64,000 nucleotides of DNA, taken from the NCBI GenBank assembly GCA_000697665.1, contig KL197756.1, forward strand, positions 124,001 to 188,000, written 5' to 3'. The position numbers and the translations under genes were made by a program. This DNA comes from Jaapia argillacea MUCL 33604 (lineage: Eukaryota; Basidiomycota; Agaricomycetes; Jaapiales; Jaapiaceae). Below the pieces are notes generated by a model that saw only the letters and a program-made list of their open reading frames with translations, searched no databases and was not told where the DNA came from. This document shows positions 49,695-60,854 of this stretch, piece after piece. The first letter of the stretch is position 1; each line of letters begins with the position of its first letter.

Positions 49695-50726
49695 TGTGAT
49701 GAGGATGCAAGTACCTTGGGGGGAGTCGAGTTCAGGCGACACCCGACTTAATGGCTCTCAGTGATTGGGCTAGAGCGGTGCGTCATGTTACTGGCCACGT
49801 ATCATAGAGCCTAGAAGGTCATGCGAATGGACTCCTGGATGCTTAGGACTGATGATCCTAGGCGAATCGAAAGTAAACAAGGCGAATGGCGCAGAATTCA
49901 AGTTCACAAACAATTCACAAACCCTGGCTTCAGGACTTCGGAAGCTCGGCGACACCCTCGGTGATGGCCGACAACGTGGTAACCCTCCATCTTCGGTTCA
50001 ACGTTAGTACGTATCTGTCTCTTCGAGTAATATGCTATGCTAATTCTCCTTCTTGAGCTCGTCTTTTCATCATGGACGGAGTGGACCAGATATTCTGGAG
50101 CTTGCCATGGCTTGTCGATCTCTCAAGTGGGAATACAGGAATCAATGGTACCTCCGAGGCTAGGGATATCGTGGGGAAGGACGACACCTTCATGCGTGCA
50201 ATACGGCTCAATATGCATGGTTTTGCCCGCCTCAGACTCCAGAGACTTGGAAATTCCATGCATGCTGGATTATACGCGATTATACCTGTCGCTCGTGATT
50301 CCCTGCGCTGTCGGTCATTCCAAAGGCTTCCAAGTTCTGTTCGCTACCCGAAGTATGCACCGAATGTCATGACGAAAACCTTCAAGTCTCGGTGGAATGC
50401 GCACATACTTGTTCTAATCCAGTCGCGCTACCTCGGCTTCATGCAATTTGACAGAATTTCCCTGCCTTTCTCGAGATAGCCTCTCTCCAAACTTCCCCTC
50501 CAAGAGTCCGCGCGGAATTTACAACGAATGGAACTTATTGCGCTCCTGCTTCTCAGACCCCGTACTTCCATACACCACAAATGTTGTTGGAACGTCCGCG
50601 CGATGCTCCCTTTCCCTTGAAGTGCCCACTGTCCTAATATAAAATATGTGCAGCTCATCCCAGCATTTCCTCAGCATCCCTCTTGTTATCTTGCGGATCC
50701 TGCTCCATTCTCTCCCTCGCCTCACG
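49695..50726. other. Intergenic region with short open frames
   Basis: About 1 kb between a minus-strand and a plus-strand gene. A plus-strand frame of 135 codons at 50072-50479 (MDGVDQIFWSLPWLVDLSSG) has no domain and no flanking splice pattern, so I do not call it. A TATAAAAT element at 50637-50645 lies about 85 bases before the secreted-protein start at 50727. Confidence 0.4.
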
Positions 50727-51585
50727 ATGCTGTTCACTCTCAAATCCTCTCTTGTCGGTCTCGTCGCCGCAGCCTTCCTCTGCACTGAGGTTGGGGCTTT
50801 TCCGATCAAAATTGATGGATGTGCGTACAATCGGTCGTGTTCTCGCTCAGCATCTCAATTAGCGGTCTGCGTCCCTCCCCCCCCCAACACGCACACGCAT
50901 CGTCTTTTCTAGGCACATTGGATGAAGGTTCTACTGTCCTCGATTGCAAGTTCGTACCTCCGCAACGCCGTCAAGACACTTCGGGCCTCGTAGCAGGCGC
51001 AGTCTCTGTCGTCAATGGCGAGAACTCCGCTGCTGGTGCGGGAGCGTTGGCCGTCGGTTTCTCCCCTGATGGAGCTGTGGGGGCTGGGGCTGGAAGAATT
51101 GATGGTGTGGTAGGGGGAGTCGGTCCTGGTGGATCTGCTGCGGGAGTGGGTAGTGTGGGCTCGGTTCATCGCGATGAGGAGAATACGGAGCTACTATCAA
51201 GAGCAGGGGGAGCAGGAGCAGAAGTATCACTAGGACTAGGAGGAGGAGAAGGGAGGAGGAGGGGGTGGGATAGGAGGAGGTGGTAGTGGAGGGGGACTTG
51301 GCAGCATGCTAGGAGGTGGTGGTAGTGGAAAAGGAGGAGGGCCCCTCGGCAGCATGCCAGAAGGTGGAGGAGGAGCAAAAGGAAAAGGAGGACTAAGTGG
51401 AGGAGGAGGGAAAGGAGGGAAAGGAGGAGGGGAGGGGGGGGGGCCTCGGCAGCCTGCTAGGAGGAGTTGGTGGTGGAGGGGGACTCGGCAGCATGCTAGG
51501 AGGCGGAGGAGGAGCAAAAGGAAAAGGAGGACTAGGTGGAGGAGTAGGAGTAGGAGTAGGAGTATCAGTAGGAGGAAAAGTATGA
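50727..51585 (+). CDS. Secreted glycine-rich repetitive protein, frame unsettled at the 3' half
   Basis: Exon 1 (50727-50820) encodes a clear signal peptide (MLFTLKSSLVGLVAAAFLCT, then EVGAFP). Exon 2 starts at 50913 after TTCTAG (TLDEGSTVLDCKFVPPQRRQ) and turns Gly/Ala/Val-rich (GAVGAGAGRIDGVVGGVGPG). This frame stops near 51286. Immediately after, glycine-rich sequence continues in other frames (GLGSMLGGGGSGKGG; LGSMLGGGGGAKGKGGLGGG) up to a stop at 51585. Either short unseen introns or small length changes in G runs link them. Such proteins are usually cell-wall or extracellular. Purine bias makes the opposite strand open too (proline-rich frames), which is an artefact. Confidence 0.5.
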
Positions 51586-51590
51586 GGTGG
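51170..51590 (+). repeat. Purine-rich (GGA)n-like low-complexity tract with imperfect tandem units
   Basis: About 420 bases are almost wholly purine on the plus strand, made of GGA/GGT/GGC triplets. A unit reading GGACTyGGCAGCATGCTAGGAGG recurs near 51293 and 51480, with diverged copies near 51350 and 51450. A run of nine or more G lies near 51435. It underlies the glycine-rich protein and could form triplex or G-quadruplex structures. Confidence 0.75.
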
Positions 51591-52189
51591 TTTACTTGGA
51601 GACATTACATTACAATCAATAGACTGGACAACGGTCCAGATCCATAGAACAAAGACTGTATGTTCCAACCACTTCTCAACTGAACAGCACCGTAGGAGGG
51701 TTCGGGGTGTGCCTCCTGAAATGGGAACTCTACCTTACCGACTGAAATTAGTGGTATGACAAGGGAGCCATATCGGTCCAGGTGAAGCGCAGGGAGTGTG
51801 CGTACGTCACACTGAAGGGTGCAGGTGTCGCAGCCAAAGCAAGCCGGAGAAGGTCGAGGGGGAAGGTATCCAGGGGAAAGCACTAAAACGGGGAAGTGGA
51901 AACTCGAGGATATGGGGGCCGCAGAAAGTTCGACCCGCAGGGAATATTGCTTGGAGCAAACTGCTCTGGGAGGAACGAGCAATCCTCAGGCCCTTGAACT
52001 GCTCAATTGATCGCAGTTCCGTGGTTGCTTCCAGCTCAAAACCTGCCTCCCACCTGCTCACGAGCTGCGAGCAAATGGCTCCCGCCGACCAATGACGTTC
52101 GCTTGGACCCGCTGTGAGGAGCCAGAATCAGAGACCGGGAGGTTGATGAATATATCCATGATACAAAGCAACGAATACAAACATAGATA
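51591..52189. other. Convergent intergenic region
   Basis: About 600 bases between the glycine-rich gene (+) and the 3' end of doa10 (-). Short frames on both strands overlap each other without domain content. No gene is supported. Confidence 0.4.
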
Positions 52190-55100
52190 TCAAACTACTA
52201 CCTCTACAGGAGTCCCTGAATCGCCATCTTCTCTCTTCCGAGACTCCAAGTTCTGCAATCTCATCTCGACAAGGAACTCCGTATCGCGGACAGACTGGGA
52301 CCAGATTGACAGCATGCCGAAAGAGCTCTTCAACAAGCGGAAGATGCCAACTAACGCGAAAATCCCAGGATAGACGTGGAGAACTACGCAACCATTAGCT
52401 CCAGTGTCGCTAGTGACGCTATTAGAACTCACATAGAACTTTGTCATCCAACGGCAAGTTCAACGTGTTGCGGACAAGCCAAACGGAACCAGCTGGGAGC
52501 AACAGCGCCGCCAAAAGGGCACACACCACGGGGATGATCACTTCTCGAGTAGCTTTCACCGGATCAGGGTGGGTCCAGCCATTGCGTGTTATCTAGTAGA
52601 ATTTTACATGTCAGAGTATCCCGACACAAGAGAACGGGAAACCTCACGTTGTTGAGTCCCCGAAACACGGTGTTGTTGTGTGCCGGTCCTCGTTGCGCCC
52701 GCAAAGCAATTTTTGCGTAGACAAGGCCGAGAGCCCACATATCAACGATCCGGATTCGTGGAACCAGGGAGGGGTTCACGGTGTATCGGAACGGGAGGAT
52801 AAGGTATGTTTCCACAAGAAGAGAAATCAAGACTGGGATAACAAGGCCCAAGAAGGTGACCATGTATGAAATCTTGGCAGTCCACAGGAGTGTTCGCTTT
52901 ACCAAATAGACGGGCCACTCCGCTCGAGGTCGGACACCCCTACGCTGTCGTCGTTTGTCTAGTCGATCCGTGGCATAGCCGACAAGATAGCATGCCCAAA
53001 GGAGGTAGAATCCGGCCAAAAACGAATAACCGTCATGAACCTCCTTGCTTGTGAATAGCTTGAAAAAGAGACGCCCAAACTCAATCGGGAAGGTCACTAG
53101 AGATGCAAGGACTGTGCAAACAGCAAGCCAGATCACCAAGATGAAGGTCGCGACACGGTAGGAGAATTTGGGCGGCATGTACACAACCGTGAAATCTTCT
53201 TTGACGTTTCGTTTCGCTCTCTCTGTTTCGGCGTTTTGAGCTGCTATCATCCGGGCGGCGACTTCATTCAAAGGTTCGCCATGCTCGTCAACATCAGCCG
53301 TGGCTTGCATCTCCCTGGTGAGCGCTACGTTATCGTCGGCGGGAACTCGTTTGAACGAGCCGTCTTTCGTAACGTCAGTCTCGAGAAGGTCTCCGCGAGA
53401 TGTGAAGAAGGGAACTCTCCAGTGAGTTGGAGTAGCTTCTTCCGCGAGATATCGGCCACCGAACATGCAGGAAGTCAGCCGTAACTCCGCTGCCACGACT
53501 TTCCATACGTGGACGGTGACTTTTCGTATGGTTTTCGACGGTCGGAAGTAGTGGAGGGTGTAAGGTAGAACGAGGTGCAAGAAGAGAAGATCGATGGGCA
53601 CTTCCGACAACGGTTGCCTGATCAAGCCATGTTAGATTTCATTATCACTACACAGAGAAAAGACATACCGTAGCTTCCATCGCAAGGGAAAGATGGTTCC
53701 ACTGATTAATCGCATCGTAGCGGAGACGGTTGCCACGCCACAGGCGATCACCATGGCATACACAGTCGCGCTCACCACTAGTTTCCTGAGTTGCGAGAAA
53801 GACGGCCGTTCGAGAATATCTCTGATGGGATGATAATTGTGATCCTGAGGGTCTTTGATAAACCACATTGCGCCCGGTCGCATGATCCCTCTGCAACCAG
53901 TGAGGAACACTGCGAATTGGTACCTATTGCGATTGTCAATAAATTTCCGGTTTGGAGCATTGAGAGAACAAAGGGGAGACTGATAACGGACATGAACATA
54001 GTCCCCGCGACCCAGTGATAAAATGTTGCGGTCAAAGGTGCATAGCGGAAGAAAGCGATCCTCGTGTCTAGCGTAGTGTCTGGGAATAACCAGATCGTGT
54101 ACAAGTCGAGTATGATGCCACATCCGAGAGGAAAGATGACCAGTTCAATCGTAATGAAGGCAGCCATCTGGAGAAGAAGTTAGCTTCAGGATTGGTTTGA
54201 TTGAAAGATAGTATTAACCTTTGCAACGAGGAGTTGTTCTCGCACAACGTTTCGAACAGCCCGTCCAGCGTTCTGGACGCTACCCACTGTCAAGACATTC
54301 AGGTACACGGCAAGGCCGAACCCAACTACAACGTATCCCAGACCAATCGCAAAAACTCTATCGGGGATATCGCTTCCAAGTGCCAGACGTGTCCAAGTCG
54401 AACTAAAGCGGGAGGAGCTGAATCGAACCCAACGGCCTAACGCCGCAAAATGAGGTTCTGCCAAGCGGATATATTTTGAATCCGAGTCCAAGACGCGATG
54501 CAGCAAAGATGTGAGGGTGGTGTTGATGGAAAGCCCATCGGAGGGTACGAGGGAGAAGCTATTACTATCGACAGCTTGATGAACTTCCGAGGGTGTTGTA
54601 AACTGCACTAAATCAGCGTCAATAGATCAAATACATAAGATCAATACGTACGCGAGTAAGGCCCTCCAACAATCGATCCGTCAATTGATGTCCAAAGGCC
54701 GCACGAACAAGGAGTAGAATGGGTTCCATGAGTCTACTTCCTACCATACGCGTTGCGAAGAGTACGGGAGAGAATAAAAAGCGGTCTAAAAGGTACATCG
54801 TTAGATCGACCACCGGATCGGTGAGTATCCGCATGGCGCGTATTGGCATATGGAGCAGTTGTAGAAAGCGAGGGGGATCGAGCTACGTGGAAATGTAAGT
54901 AAACAAGGAGGTCAGAACTAGCACCCGATACGCACAGACAACAACGCTGTAGACTTCCCGATGGTAAAGGGGAGCCAAACACCAAGACCGATGGTAGTAT
55001 CCAGAATAAAAATCATCAGAGCGGCCTACATAGCAAGAAAAGACTCAGCCAGGGTCACTAATCGAGAAGGATGAACTTCATACGTTTTGGATAATGCCAT

Positions 55101-57377
55101 ATATTGGTCCCCTCATGCCGATAGCTAGGATAATTTCGAGTCAGACCGGAATTTGCTAAGGTGAGAAATCGACATACCTTCCATCGCACCATCCATATCG
55201 TCCTGCACATCGGCGTCAGCTTCTTCGTTAGCTTCGGGTCCTCCAGGTTGGTCCTGAGGAGGTACCACAGGCGCAACCTCGTCTCTGATAGGAGCAAGCC
55301 GATTTCCATCAATCTCTCTCCCTTCATGATCATCATCATTCTCCAAAATCTCCACTTCCATCATCTCCATCCTCATAGCCTCCACGTCCAACTCGTCTTC
55401 ATCATCTGATTCCAAGCCAGACGCAGGGGAAGTCGGATAAGGATATTCACCCAGAACATTCCCATCATCCTCCGCATCTTCTTCCTCCTCTTCCTCCTCC
55501 TCTGGGTCACGGAAATAGTGACGATGCTCTTCCTCCATATCCGGCTGTCTAATGTCTTCCCCAAAATAATCAACCGAATTTAGATTCGAGGGTCCTGCTT
55601 CGAGCTCTTCGGGGGCTTGATACGTCGCAAGGTTCGGAGAAGCAAGGGGTGAAACTGCTTTGGAAGAAGAAGGCGCGACCGATCCGCTGGGCGAGAGATG
55701 TAAAGCCAGAGGACTGCTACCGGCAGATGTCGCAGGTAAAGTCACACTTGGTAGTGGAGGCCGTCGAGGAGTGCTCGGGCCGGCAGAAGCGATATTATCG
55801 GGTAGTGAGGGGCTAAGAGGGAATGGTAATGGAGTCGGGGGTTTTGAGGAGAACGTGCGCTCGTGTACACTTGGGTCAGAAGGGGCAAAGGAGAAGAGCG
55901 AGGGAGAGGTTTGCGTGCCGGTGCTAGGCCTCTCTGTTGAAGACCCGGCGACGAGAGCGTCCTGCTGTCGTTCGGACCATTCGCGCTGACGTTTCCTAAC
56001 CTCTTCTGCATCGATGGACGGCAAAATGTCTCTGTATTTTGGCTGGTCCATAAATGCCATGCGGAGATCAAGGCGACCATCGCGACCAACTGCGTAACCC
56101 CGTACACCAGGTAGGGCATCAGACGAACCAGGAGTAGGTGGTTGGATGACCATACGAGGCTCAGAAAAGCTCCTCCTCTGTACTAGAGATGTCGACGTGG
56201 GCATCTGAAGTGGCGATCGAAATGTGAATTCTGCCTTCTCCGGAACCGCAAGAGACGAAGTCGAGGATGAGGCGGAGCTCGTTCCTTCACCCTCTGGTCT
56301 CTTCAATAAGAACCGGTCTGGATTTGGGTGTCGGAAACGACCAACTGGACGGCGTCCCTCTTCTCGATCTGAAAATGTGATAGAAGGGCCGATAAGGGAG
56401 TCTTGGTTCCGAAAATGAGGCCTCCTGCTCTGTCGCTTCCGTTTCGCTGAAGGTTCACCATAATCCACTCTCTTCCCTTTACCTCTCCTCTCCCTATCCG
56501 ACGAATCCTCTTCGTGCTCATGGGGTTCCACTTCGCTTTCCGAATCTACCCACAGGTGCGAATCGTCAAGACTCTCATGGGCGAATCCGGCGTCGTCTCC
56601 GACTTCTTCAACCGCTGCCGCTTGTTCAGGATCAGGCTCCACATCTGGCAGAGGAACAAGAACAGGCGGTGCAGGATCCTGCGGGGGTGCTGGCTGTGGC
56701 TCTGCTTCCTGACCTCGAACCTCCTCCCCTCTGACCTCTAACATCTCCGGTCCTGCATTCTGGAGAATCCACTCACGTAGAAGGAACATGGCGACAAACG
56801 CCAAGACGATGAGGCATGCGATGATTTGTCCAGCGAAAATATCGGAGGATAAGGCACGCCAAGTGGGGTGATCAAGTAGTTGGTTAACGTAGCTTCCGTT
56901 CGTATTCATGGAAGTATTAGCGCGCAATGGGGCTTTGAGGTGGTGGAACATCGGTCTCGGATAACTTGATGGAGGTCGTGGACGATCGCTAATCCACCAA
57001 GCGGTGGAATCACCCATAGCAAAATACATCCTCCAGGTCCAAAGTGTGACATAGGGCAAAAGGGCCAGCCATATGGTTCCTACCACAACAGCTCTAACGC
57101 AAAATAGTAACGCAAAAAAGAGCTGCTGAGCTAGACGGCGAATGAGAAGCACGGGCGGTAATCGTGCGGGCATATCCTGGGCGTAGACCTTTGTAAACGA
57201 GTACGGGTGCTTGCACACATCGCAAGTCTTCTTCTTGCTGTGTGCCAGCCATGTCGTCAGGCAGTCTTGATGGATGTATCGAATGGTCCCCGAGCATTTG
57301 CAGGGATGGAAGAGAGGCTGGTCAGGTTCGGCGGGAGCACTGCAAATCCGACACGTATCCTGCTCTTCCTGCTGCAT
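52190..57377 (-). CDS. SSM4: ER-membrane RING-CH ubiquitin ligase Doa10/Ssm4 (MARCH6)
   Basis: The N-terminus starts at 57377 with a RING-CH finger: C9, C12, C26, C28, H36, C39, C52 and C55, with QDTCRICSAPAEPD, HPCKCSGTIRYIHQDCL and KKKTCDVCKHPYSF. Membrane segments follow (LLFCVRAVVVGTIWLALLPY; IFAGQIIACLIVLAFVAMFL). A 400-residue cytosolic, Ser/Pro-rich loop ends in an acidic run of Glu/Asp. Later exons hold many more membrane spans and the conserved TD region (MWFIKDPQDHNYHPIRDILE). The last exon ends at 52190 in a short cytosolic tail. Known role: ER-associated degradation of cytosolic and membrane degrons with Ubc6/Ubc7, including ergosterol-pathway enzymes. The first exon is about 2.2 kb; at least nine introns follow. 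Estimated length is above 1,500 residues. No break is seen. Confidence 0.92.
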
Positions 57378-57659
57378 TTGCGCCAGAAACCAGCCCTGTA
57401 AGTTGAGCTATATCTGAAATATTCGTGAAGTAGTCCGGATATCCTGGAGTGGTCGAGTGGTCACTTGTCGGTGCTGCTTTGCACGGGGATGGGACACGCT
57501 GTTGTGTGGAGTGCACGTGGAAAGGAAGCTCGACATTTGTCAGCAAGTGGCGCTCTCCTCCGCCGTTCGAACCTCGCTCGACACTGAGGAATTCGAGGAA
57601 TATTACCACACCGTCTCCTACCGTCTCCTTGCTGTCTACAACTGCTAGAACTGACCGCC
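57378..57659. promoter_or_regulatory. Divergent region between doa10 and the second MYND gene
   Basis: 282 bases between start codons. No TATA box is evident. Confidence 0.35.
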
Positions 57660-58758
57660 ATGCACTACGAATATGTAAAGGTCGAGAGGCCATTCAACAT
57701 GAAGCCCAGACAGGATATCAAGCAGAACTTGGCGTCGTTGCCCATGTTCTGTTGGTGCTGTAATGAGGGCAAGAGTAGGGCGGACTTGAAAGTTTGTTCT
57801 CGGGTAAGGTGGCCCTGATAATATGATTTCCCCTACTCGACTGTTCATCTAATCCGCCCTCAAACAGTGCAAGACCGCGCGATACTGTACGACCGAGGTG
57901 GGCCTTCTCTGTTCCTCCTTTATCTCGAGCCAAGATGCTTGATCAAAAACCCTCAGTGTCAGAAACGTGACTGGTAAGTTGCTGGTACCTACCCTCCAGT
58001 AATTCCTCCTTTGAGGTTGAGAGTACGTCAGGCCAAAACACAAGGAAGCCTGTCTTGCTACCCCATTGCAATGGGACCGCGGTTGCGTGAAGAAAATGGC
58101 CGAACGTTTCTTGGCCAACGACGCTTTCATGTCCGATCTCTCTTTTTTTGCAGCGATCACTCTAAAGTTACACGAGGACCCAACAAACGCCACTCGTTAC
58201 GGTGTGCAACTCATTTGCTCTGCAATCCCTGTTGAACCGTCACCTGGCTCGAGTACGGCTCGCACCCCTTCCCAGGTCATGTTTCACCTCAAGAGTATCA
58301 AACGGATGCCAATCGACGAATGTCGAGATCGTGAGACGCCTCTGATGGGACAGATTGAGCAGGTCCACAAGGATATGACAATGGCAGGCGCAAATGGTGA
58401 TCCCGTTGTTATGTTTGATCTCCGATGTTTCGAGGAAGATGGTGAGGGAGCTCGTATGGCTCAGTGGTTAAGGATCACACGGAGGTGGACGGAGACCGTC
58501 AAAAAGGGCCCTCCCACTCTGTTATTGGATCCCATCCTTGGTTCAATGGATACAATTCTCACGCCAGAGTTCATACACGAGTGAGTTCGTCTCAGTGTCC
58601 TGGCTCCTGTTCACGGGTGTGTCAACTCCGTCGTTCAGATCCATCAATGCGAAAATCCGCAGGGACAAGGATAACAAGCTGAAACTTCGTGCTGTGCGTG
58701 ACCTCAGTTCGCATTCTTCGCTGACCTTATTGGAGATATATTGCAGCGCAAGGCATGA
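57660..58758 (+). CDS. MYND zinc-finger protein, paralogue of the gene at 35345-36409
   Basis: The start is at 57660 (MHYEYVKVERPFNMKPRQDI), or at the internal MKPRQD. The finger is assembled over four exons: MFCWCCNEGKSRADLKVCSR, CKTARYCTTE, CQKRDW and PKHKEACLATP, a full MYND zinc pattern. The body is one exon, about 58029-58581 (MAERFLANDAFMSDLSFFAA; MFDLRCFEEDGEGARMAQWL; LLDPILGSMDTILTPEFIH). A short exon follows (SINAKIRRDKDNKLKLRA), and RKA then a stop at 58758. Intron positions in the finger and at the 3' end match those of the paralogue on the minus strand 21 kb away. MYND fingers mediate protein-protein contact. The function of the body is unknown; both copies look intact. Confidence 0.75.
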
Positions 58759-59011
58759 CACACGCCCCGAATGGACACTGCCCAGGAAAGCCAGCGCCTA
58801 GTATTCAGTACCCTTTCTCACTCCACCCCTTCTTATCATTTCGACTCGCCGATGTAAGTTTGTACCACCAAATATGTATGCATATAGTCCACCCCCTGTA
58901 TATATATCTTGCTGAGGAATCGCCATGCATCCCATCACTCTCCCAACTCGCACAACAGGATCAAACGAGTAAAACTTGGCGAACAGTTAAATAGCTCGAG
59001 TTCTACACCGA

Positions 59012-60651
59012 CTAGCCAACGATGGCATGCTCAGCGTGCTTTGTTGTCGCCCGCATAGAATCCCAAAATCGGGGCCCATACACAAAATACAGTGCGCCAA
59101 AAGCAGCACCGCCAAGATGGGCCCAATGATCAAACATCCTATCCAACAAAAACAACCATCAGAACACAAAAAGATAATAAATACTATACGAAAAACTCAC
59201 CTCCAACCTCGCAACACACCCACCACATCCATCAGTACAAGCCCACCCATGCCCCATTGGATGGGTACAGAGAAGCTTGAAGGGATGAACAAACTGATTT
59301 CCGAATCCGGGTAACCAAGTGCGACTAAAGTAGCACAGCTATATATTGCACCGGATGCACCTAGCGAAGGTCGTATGATATCGTCTGCGGCCGACCCAAT
59401 TTTCGTGGCAACCGGAGCCGAGATCGAAAGTGGTTGAGTAGGATTGGATTTGACAGCAGTCAGTTGAGATAGGAAGCGAGGGTAGCGGATGCGGGCTGCG
59501 ATAACGTGTGAGGTCAAGCCACTGAAGAGGCCCGCTAGAGTAACTAGTGGTGAGCGTCAAATCTACAGCGAATGTTGGGGGACGAACCTGAGATATAGAA
59601 TGCGAGGAAATGCCAGATAGGAGTTGATTCTTGTAGACCACTCCCACCATTTCGCTGCTCGATAGCCAAGTAGTGGCCCGCTGCCGCACCTAGGATCAAA
59701 ATGACATTGAGTTTCCGCATGATACAGGAGAAGCAATGACGACAGACCAAAGCTGGAGAGGGCCAGAGAGTTGAAAAGGAAATGAAAGAATGCCTTGTGG
59801 CTATCGCACAATTTGTAAGACGATTATCGCGATGGGGTTGACGAGGTACTTACCTGAAGGTGCTAGTGAGCAGTGTGTAGGAGAGCCCAGATAGGGGATG
59901 GTGGAGGAATCGCCGAGCCATTGCCCGACGGAGGTTGGGTATCTGCCACGCCAGAAAGACAGCACCATTGATCCCAATCAACATCCAGCATAAGCGCCTC
60001 GTTTCTCGAGCATCATAGTAAGCCTGGGCTACTCTTGCGGCTGCCCATACTATCGTCCCTTGGACATGGGTCGGAAACCCAGAGAGAGATTCAGAAAGGT
60101 CTCGGAGTTGTGATCTCAGTTTCTTGATCACATCAGAGATTCAAAGACAAGTCAGAACTTCGAGCGAGGGAAGATGTGTGTCTAGCTGCTCACCTCTGCC
60201 AACTCGATATACTTCGCCCTGGTGATCTCATCACTGGTAGGAGGCCTCAACTGGAAGAATCCGTTGTCCGTCACCATTTTTTTCGTCCACCATTCGGTAT
60301 CATCATTCGTTTGTATTGCTGCAACGGAAAACAACGCGAAGGAACCAAAAACTGTAAACTGGTTTGTTCCAGGATGAGTGCTGTGTTCTGGACATTAAAC
60401 GATACTATGGAACTCACCAGGACCTGCCTCAACACCGACGGCCGTGTTAGTGTATCTGTAAAAGACTTGGATGCAGAAGCCCGCGAAATTTGGTCTCGGA
60501 ACGAGGGGAGCTCGGGGAGGGATTTGTCTGGGACATTGAGAGGTAGATTTCTAGGAAATCTATTGTGGGGAGTGAAGAAGAGAGGACGCCTTGGCGGTAG
60601 CGAAAAGCAGTTGGCTCGAGTTGGGAAAAGCCTGAACCTGAGGGGAAGCAT
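59012..60651 (-). CDS. PCP1: Mitochondrial rhomboid protease (Pcp1/Rbd1, PARL type)
   Basis: The start at 60651 gives an Arg-rich presequence (MLPLRFRLFPTRANCFSLPP), as expected for import. By splicing, VLRQVL joins FTVFGSFALFSVAAIQTNDD, typical of the matrix-side region. Rhomboid spans follow: ETRRLCWMLIGINGAVFLAW, HKAFFHFLFNSLALSSFG and TPIWHFLAFYISAGLFSGLT. The catalytic Ser lies in PSLGASGAIYS and the catalytic His in MFDHWAHLGGAAFGALYF near the C-terminus. Known role: inner-membrane intramembrane serine protease that processes Mgm1 (dynamin) and Ccp1, controlling mitochondrial fusion. Stop at 59012-59014. The exon near 59800-59690 is not fixed exactly. Confidence 0.85.
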
Positions 60652-60854
60652 GAGAGCGGGACGCGTCTTCCGGCAAGGCAAAGCTTCGTTTCAGTGGACC
60701 ACCATCATCCCCCTTTCCGGACTGCTAGGAAAAACCTTTGCTTGCTTCCACCTTCCTGAGACAATACCACAATTACTTATCAGTACAGTATACTCCTCTA
60801 TATCAACGGCCACCTCCAACTGCTTACTGACAGCCGGTGCCAGGCTTCAGGTGC

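Noticed and set aside
50072-50479. 135-codon plus-strand frame as a gene
   Set aside because: No domain, no splice partner, and an equally open frame exists on the opposite strand.
51166-51668. Proline-rich minus-strand frames opposite the glycine-rich gene
   Set aside because: They arise from the CCT-rich complement of the purine tract; no start context, signal peptide or domain.
40132-52000. Possible transposable element in the accessory region
   Set aside because: No reverse transcriptase, integrase, transposase or Rep/helicase motif, and no terminal or long direct repeats were seen.
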